Assembly: GCF_042655485.1 (NCBI RefSeq) | Contig: NZ_JBHSMC010000014.1 | Coordinates: 310,001-374,000 of the forward strand | DNA: 64,000 nucleotides | From: Lederbergia graminis | Lineage (GTDB): Bacteria; Bacillota; Bacilli; Bacillales; Bacillaceae_C | Reading direction: 5' to 3' | Shown here: piece after piece, positions 60,040 through 64,000 of the stretch | Position numbering within the stretch: position 1 is the stretch's first letter | Layout of the letters: each line of letters opens with the position of its first letter | Translations under genes and position numbers: made by a program | Notes under the pieces: model-generated | Databases searched by the model: none | Told to the model about the DNA's origin: nothing | Seen by the model: only the letters and a program-made list of their open reading frames with translations

Positions 60040-61332
60040 ATGCGAATGGTTGATATTATTGAGAAGAAAAGAGATGGACAGCAGCTGACAAAGGAGGAAA
60101 TTCGTTTTGTCGTAGATGGATATACGAATGATACGTTACCAGATTATCAAATGTCGGCTTTTTTAATGGCGGTTTACTTTCAGGGAATGACAGCAGAAGA
60201 AACAGCAGAATTGACTCTGGCAATGCTCGATTCTGGAGACCAAATCGATTTAGCAAATATCCACGGTATTAAAGTAGATAAACATTCAACTGGTGGTGTA
60301 GGTGATACGACTACACTTGTATTAGCACCTCTAGTTGCAGCAGTAGGAGTACCAGTAGCTAAAATGTCAGGTCGTGGACTTGGTCATACAGGTGGAACGC
60401 TAGATAAATTAGAATCTGTACCTGGATTTCATGTGGAAATTACAGAAGAGCAATTTATAGAACTCGTTAATCGTAACCAAGTTGCGGTAATTGGCCAATC
60501 GGGAAATTTAACACCTGCAGATAAAAAGATGTACAGTTTAAGAGATGTAACCGCAACTGTAAATTCGATACCACTTATTGCTAGCTCCATTATGAGCAAA
60601 AAAATGGCTTCCGGTGCGGATGCAATCGTACTTGATGTAAAAGTTGGTGCAGGAGCATTTATGAAGAATATAGATGATGCTCGTAAGTTGGCAGATGCAA
60701 TGGTGGAAATTGGTAATCAAGTAGGCCGAAATACATTAGCTGTTATATCAGATATGAACCAACCACTTGGCTTTGCGATTGGGAATGCATTAGAAGTGAA
60801 AGAGGCGATTGCAACATTACAAGGAAATGGGCCAGATGATTTACAAGAACTTTGCCTTGTTTTAGGAAGTAAAATGGTATTACTTGCTGAAAAAGCAAAA
60901 ACAGAGGAAGAAGCACGGACGATGCTACTACAGACAATGAAGGATGGGACCGCCTTAAGTAAATTTAAAGAATTCTTAGCTGCTCAAGGTGGAGATGCGT
61001 CTGTGATAGATGATATGACGAAGTTACCAACAGCAAAATATCAAATACCAGTTCCGGCACCAAGCAACGGATATGTATCAGAGATAATTGCGGATGAAGT
61101 AGGTACAGCGGCAATGCTCCTAGGTGCAGGTCGTGCAACAAAGGAATCTACCATCGATTTAAGTGTAGGCGTTGTATTACATAAAAAGGTGGGAGATGCT
61201 GTAAATAAAGATGAACCAATCGCAACCATCCATAGCAATGCAGAAAATGTAGAAGAAGTTACAAAGCGCATTATCGATGCTTATACTTTTACAGATCAAC
61301 AGCCTGAGAAAAAACCGATCATCTATCAGTAA
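60040..61332 (+). CDS. pdp: pyrimidine-nucleoside phosphorylase
   Basis: 430 residues, full family length. Motifs: KHSTGGVGDTTTL (phosphate site), KMSGRGLGHTGGTLDKLES (the thymidine/pyrimidine phosphorylase signature), SSIMSKKMASGADAIVLDVK (nucleobase site). It cleaves uridine, deoxyuridine and thymidine with phosphate to base and pentose-1-phosphate for salvage. AAAGGAG stands 9 nt before the ATG. It is not with deoC, cdd or drm here, so it appears monocistronic in this window; no terminator was recognised after it. Confidence 0.95.
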   Translation: MRMVDIIEKKRDGQQLTKEEIRFVVDGYTNDTLPDYQMSAFLMAVYFQGMTAEETAELTLAMLDSGDQIDLANIHGIKVDKHSTGGVGDTTTLVLAPLVAAVGVPVAKMSGRGLGHTGGTLDKLESVPGFHVEITEEQFIELVNRNQVAVIGQSGNLTPADKKMYSLRDVTATVNSIPLIASSIMSKKMASGADAIVLDVKVGAGAFMKNIDDARKLADAMVEIGNQVGRNTLAVISDMNQPLGFAIGNALEVKEAIATLQGNGPDDLQELCLVLGSKMVLLAEKAKTEEEARTMLLQTMKDGTALSKFKEFLAAQGGDASVIDDMTKLPTAKYQIPVPAPSNGYVSEIIADEVGTAAMLLGAGRATKESTIDLSVGVVLHKKVGDAVNKDEPIATIHSNAENVEEVTKRIIDAYTFTDQQPEKKPIIYQ

Positions 61333-61341
61333 ATTGAAATT

Positions 61342-61369
61342 TTGCATAAAAACGGTTTCATGGTATTAT
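61342..61369 (+). promoter_or_regulatory. candidate sigma-A promoter of the nitroreductase gene
   Basis: TTGCAT (61342-61347), 16-nt spacer, TATTAT (61364-61369). A Fur box starts 5 bp downstream, covering the expected start of transcription. Confidence 0.5.
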
Positions 61370-61373
61370 AAAT

Positions 61374-61392
61374 GAAAATGATTATCATTTTC
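61374..61392. promoter_or_regulatory. Fur box
   Basis: GAAAATGATTATCATTTTC is a perfect 19-bp palindrome differing from the classical Fur consensus GATAATGATTATCATTATC at two symmetric positions. It lies between the -10 element and the ribosome binding site of the nitroreductase gene, where bound Fe-Fur would block transcription. Confidence 0.85.
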
Positions 61393-61402
61393 GGAGGTAA
61401 CC

Positions 61403-61957
61403 ATGATTACAACAAATAGAGTGGCAGAATTAATACGTGAAAGAACAACAGTAAAATCGGGGTATATTGATAAGGAAGTGAGTCAAGAACTGGTCCTTTC
61501 CTTGTTAAAGGATGCTGTGTGGGCTCCAACACATGGAATACGGGAACCATGGCGTTTTATCTTTATTGCAAATGATCGTAAAGAACCATTTATAGAAGCT
61601 ATTTTACAATGCCATGAGAAAAGTAGGCATGACATTGTTAGAGCTAAATTCGTCGATGTACCAGCATTTCTGGTTATCATTATGAATGAAGATCCGCGCC
61701 AAAAAGTATGGGAAGAGGATTTAGCTGCTACGAGCTGTATGCTACAAAATCTGCAATTACTCGCGTGGGAAATAGGGCTAGGGATGGCGTGGAAAACACC
61801 TAATCATATATATGATCCGAAATTCCGCAACGCTTTAGGTGTAGTCCCTGGGGAGAAAATTGTCGGGGTTTTAAATATCGGCTATTTTGATAAGGAAATC
61901 GTAGAAAAGAAAGTTCGAAAACGGACAGACCCAGAAGAAAAATTAATTGCATTTTAG
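61403..61957 (+). CDS. nitroreductase-family flavoprotein under a Fur box
   Basis: 184 residues. The FMN-binding pattern is visible as RERTTVKSGY at the start, PTHGIREPWRFIFI and a C-terminal VLNIGYFD; YdjA-like compact nitroreductase size. It uses NAD(P)H to reduce an organic or ferric substrate in the cytosol. The Fur operator 11 bp upstream suggests induction in iron starvation; iron-regulated nitroreductases that help release iron from siderophores are known in Staphylococcus (NtrA), so a similar role is plausible but inferred. GGAGG precedes the ATG. Confidence 0.87.
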   Translation: MITTNRVAELIRERTTVKSGYIDKEVSQELVLSLLKDAVWAPTHGIREPWRFIFIANDRKEPFIEAILQCHEKSRHDIVRAKFVDVPAFLVIIMNEDPRQKVWEEDLAATSCMLQNLQLLAWEIGLGMAWKTPNHIYDPKFRNALGVVPGEKIVGVLNIGYFDKEIVEKKVRKRTDPEEKLIAF

Positions 61958-62025
61958 AACATGTTTTATTTTAGAATAAATCGGGTAGTTCACTTATAAC
62001 ACTCTTATTAAGGGATGTGAAAAAA

Positions 62026-62178
62026 GTGGACAACCGTGAAGAAATTGAAAAAGTAGAAAAGAAGTCCGATTCAAGTAAAGTGGCATCTACATTTATTAAA
62101 TATGCCGCATATTTAATTATCTTTTTCGCCATCATGTGGTTCATCATTAGCTATATAATGCCGATGATTAACGGATAA
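62026..62178 (+). CDS. 50-residue single-pass membrane protein
   Basis: Starts at GTG (62026): charged N-terminus VDNREEIEKVEKKSDSSK, then one hydrophobic helix (TFIKYAAYLIIFFAIMWFII) and a short tail MPMING. AAGGGATG lies upstream, and a terminator follows, so it is likely expressed. I do not recognise a family. It could belong to the iron-regulated transcript of the nitroreductase or be independent. Confidence 0.65.
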   Translation: MDNREEIEKVEKKSDSSKVASTFIKYAAYLIIFFAIMWFIISYIMPMING

Positions 62179-62181
62179 AAA

Positions 62182-62212
62182 ACAACTTCCATTACTGGGA
62201 GTTGTTTTTTTC
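62182..62212 (+). terminator. terminator of the small membrane protein gene
   Basis: AACAACTTCC-ATTACT-GGGAGTTGTT followed by TTTTT. Confidence 0.85.
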
Positions 62213-62213
62213 G

Positions 62214-62258
62214 TTGACGAGTTATCATCATTTGTATTATAGTTTATAGGGTAAACTA
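62214..62258 (+). promoter_or_regulatory. marR-mmpL promoter with overlapping MarR operator
   Basis: TTGACG (62214-62219), 18-nt spacer, TATAGT (62238-62243). A perfect inverted repeat TAGTTTA-TAGGG-TAAACTA (62240-62258) overlaps the -10 and the start point, a typical place for MarR autorepression. Confidence 0.6.
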
Positions 62259-62276
62259 TTGATGGGGTGAACTAAT

Positions 62277-62732
62277 ATGGACAAACAACAAATACAGTAC
62301 ATATTTGATCGATATATAAGTATATTTCTTTATGGTTCGAGAAACATTTCTGCCTTAATGTCAGATCAATTAATGGAGGAGTTATCACTGGAGCAGTTTT
62401 CTCTCGTTCGTATCTTATACCAAAATCGTTCGATGAGAGCTTCAGAGCTTGCGGAACAACTTTTGGTCCACAAAAGTGCGATAACAGCAAAAGTCGAGAA
62501 ACTGGTGAAAAAGGGACTCGTTGAGCGGGTGAGGGATGAAGATGATCGTAGAAACGTGTATCTACATCTATCACCTACTGGGAAGGAACTATACGAATCT
62601 CTTGCAACGAAAATTGATGAATTTATGGAAGATATTTTAAAAGAGATACCAAAAGATGAAATGGAAAGTTTTCTAAATGTATATGAGAAAATAGCAGATT
62701 ACATTGAAAACTATGAGGGGGATAGAAAATGA
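62277..62732 (+). CDS. MarR-family transcriptional regulator
   Basis: 151 residues with winged HTH at about 35-105: LSLEQFSLVRILYQN, ASELAEQLLVHKSAITAKVEKLVKKGLVER and the wing RDEDDRRNVYLHLS. It likely represses itself and the overlapping MMPL transporter through the dyad at 62240-62258 until a ligand binds. GGGGTG precedes the ATG. The stop overlaps the transporter start (ATGA). Confidence 0.92.
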   Translation: MDKQQIQYIFDRYISIFLYGSRNISALMSDQLMEELSLEQFSLVRILYQNRSMRASELAEQLLVHKSAITAKVEKLVKKGLVERVRDEDDRRNVYLHLSPTGKELYESLATKIDEFMEDILKEIPKDEMESFLNVYEKIADYIENYEGDRK

Positions 62733-64000
62733 AGTTTATTTTAAAATACAGATGGGCGTTTTTAGCTGTATGGATCATAGCAGCAGTGCTTTTATTAATA
62801 AATTCACCTAATATGGCGGATTTAATTCGGGAAAAGGGGCAGCTTTCGGTCGCAGACGGATATCCATCTGTTATTGCATCCGATATTATCGAGGAGCATT
62901 CCACTCAAGAAAAAGGAACACAATCCTTTATTGTTGTTTTTCATGATAAAGAGAAATTTTCGGAAGGCCAAGAGCTTAATATCAAAGCAACAGTGGAGCA
63001 TTTAGAAGACAATAAGGATCAATTAGGGATTAGTGGAATTACGACACATTTCCAAGATGAAGCATTACGGGACCAGCTCGTTTCAAAAGAAGGTAACACA
63101 ATTATTGCATTACTCAATGTGAATATGACCGATAAAACAATTGGAGAAGTACGGGAAACATTGGATAAGGCAATTGAGACACAACAAGTTGATACGTATA
63201 TGACGGGAGATGGCTTAATCTCTGAAGATGTAATTGTAAGTTCTGAAAAAGGATTAAAGAAAACAGAAATAATTACCGTTATATTTATCATGGTTGTATT
63301 AGTTCTTGTATTTCGTTCTTTTGTTGCTCCATTTATTCCATTATTGACAGTTGGAGTAACATACTTAGTCAGCCAGGCAATTGTTGCGTTCCTAGTAGAT
63401 GGTGTGAATTTCCCAGTATCTACTTTCACGCAAACATTCCTAGTCGCCGTTTTATTTGGAATTGGGACGGATTATTGTATTTTATTATTAAGCCGCTATA
63501 AAGAGGAATTAACAGATGGGAAAGATATTCCAGAGGCTATTATTGCAACATATAGAAGTGCAGGAAAGACCGTAATATTTAGTGCGATTGCAGTTATGAT
63601 AGGATTTGCTTCTATCGGATTTGCATCTTTTAAACTGTATCAATCTGCAGTTGGCGTTGCCGTAGGAGTATTTGTTCTTATTCTTGCGTTATTTACGATT
63701 GTACCTTTATTCATGGCTACGTTGAAAAGAGGCTTATTCTGGCCAGTGAAAAAGAATATTTCTCATTCAGAGAGTAAGCTATGGGGTTGGATGGGAAATT
63801 TAGCAATTACAAGACCACTAATTGCACTTGGAATTGTAGCCATTTTTACTGTACCTTTACTTGTAAGTTATGATGGCGAGCTTTCCTTCAACTCATTAGA
63901 TGAGATTGGGGAAGAATATGATTCTGTAAAAGGATTTAATATTGTTGCAGATAGTTTTGGCCCAGGTGAAATTATGCCAATCCAAGTAGTCTTGGAAAAT
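62729..64000 (+). CDS. MMPL/RND-family transporter, N-terminal part (cut by window end)
   Basis: 424 residues are visible: TM1 (about 8-25), an extracytoplasmic domain (about 30-165), then TM2-TM6 (about 170-340) with the MMPL core FLVAVLFGIGTDYCILLLSRYKEEL, whose Asp-Tyr pair is the proton relay in this family, and a seventh helix near 370, followed by the start of a second extracytoplasmic domain. Exports lipids or drugs by proton motive force. Its ATG overlaps the marR stop, so they are one operon. The gene continues past 64000. Confidence 0.92.
   Translation, partial: MKFILKYRWAFLAVWIIAAVLLLINSPNMADLIREKGQLSVADGYPSVIASDIIEEHSTQEKGTQSFIVVFHDKEKFSEGQELNIKATVEHLEDNKDQLGISGITTHFQDEALRDQLVSKEGNTIIALLNVNMTDKTIGEVRETLDKAIETQQVDTYMTGDGLISEDVIVSSEKGLKKTEIITVIFIMVVLVLVFRSFVAPFIPLLTVGVTYLVSQAIVAFLVDGVNFPVSTFTQTFLVAVLFGIGTDYCILLLSRYKEELTDGKDIPEAIIATYRSAGKTVIFSAIAVMIGFASIGFASFKLYQSAVGVAVGVFVLILALFTIVPLFMATLKRGLFWPVKKNISHSESKLWGWMGNLAITRPLIALGIVAIFTVPLLVSYDGELSFNSLDEIGEEYDSVKGFNIVADSFGPGEIMPIQVVLEN

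Overview
The window comes from a low-GC, endospore-forming Firmicute of the Bacillaceae. It carries small acid-soluble spore protein genes (one sspO and two sspH-type), PxpABC (KipI/KipA-type) genes, a Fnr with the Bacillus-type C-terminal cysteine cluster, strong AGGAGG-like ribosome binding sites, cre-type CcpA operators, and interspersed repeats of the kind spread through Bacillus/Oceanobacillus/Virgibacillus genomes. I infer an Oceanobacillus/Virgibacillus-like organism; no rRNA is present to confirm this. No rRNA, tRNA, prophage or CRISPR array was seen.

Layout. 1-12.7 kb: an ECF sigma factor with the start of its probable anti-sigma factor, a C45 acyltransferase and an isochorismatase-type hydrolase, a CcpA-box-preceded GH78 rhamnosidase-like protein, threonine deaminase (ilvA), a SIMPL protein, a ~0.9 kb array of 52-bp repeats, an MFS transporter and the 5-oxoprolinase genes pxpBCA. 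12.9-23.2 kb: a co-oriented signalling block made of a PAS-GGDEF cyclase, a GGDEF-EAL-PilZ protein, a REC-PAS-degenerate GGDEF-degenerate EAL-LuxR regulator, a large hybrid histidine kinase and a CheR methyltransferase. 23.3-30.9 kb: a lipoprotein, a second 52-bp array, a YibQ-type deacetylase-like protein, spore protein genes, a kinase-fold phosphotransferase, an SDR, and a solitary TnpB element with its probable omega RNA. 29.7-39.2 kb: a carbohydrate island (ROK repressor, SDR, two GH2 enzymes, TIM-barrel isomerase, Gfo/Idh dehydrogenase) under a likely ROK operator and a cre site. 39.3-47.5 kb: a coiled-coil protein, two small YkvS-like proteins, a TetR regulator, then an LnrJK-LnrLMN-like two-component system plus ABC exporter, with a third 52-bp array (interrupted by another repeat) between the regulator and the exporter. 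47.6-51.4 kb: a ba3-type cytochrome oxidase operon with a perfect Fnr box upstream, and fnr itself. 51.6-56 kb: a LysM-CAP protein and a YvfRSTU-like ABC/two-component operon. 56-64 kb: a DUF2207 membrane protein, signal peptidase I, mscL, YceI, pyrimidine-nucleoside phosphorylase, a Fur-box-preceded nitroreductase, and a MarR/MMPL pair cut by the window end.

Most notable observations: three separate intergenic arrays share an exact 52-bp period (about five helical turns) and an inverted GTC...GAC half-site design although their sequences differ. A putative transcription factor carries degenerate c-di-GMP domains. A perfect Fnr box lies ahead of the ba3 oxidase, and a perfect 19-bp palindromic Fur box ahead of a nitroreductase. 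pxpB seems to start at ATT. ilvA is preceded by a three-codon ORF (Met-Thr-Pro) that holds the only well-spaced start codon.
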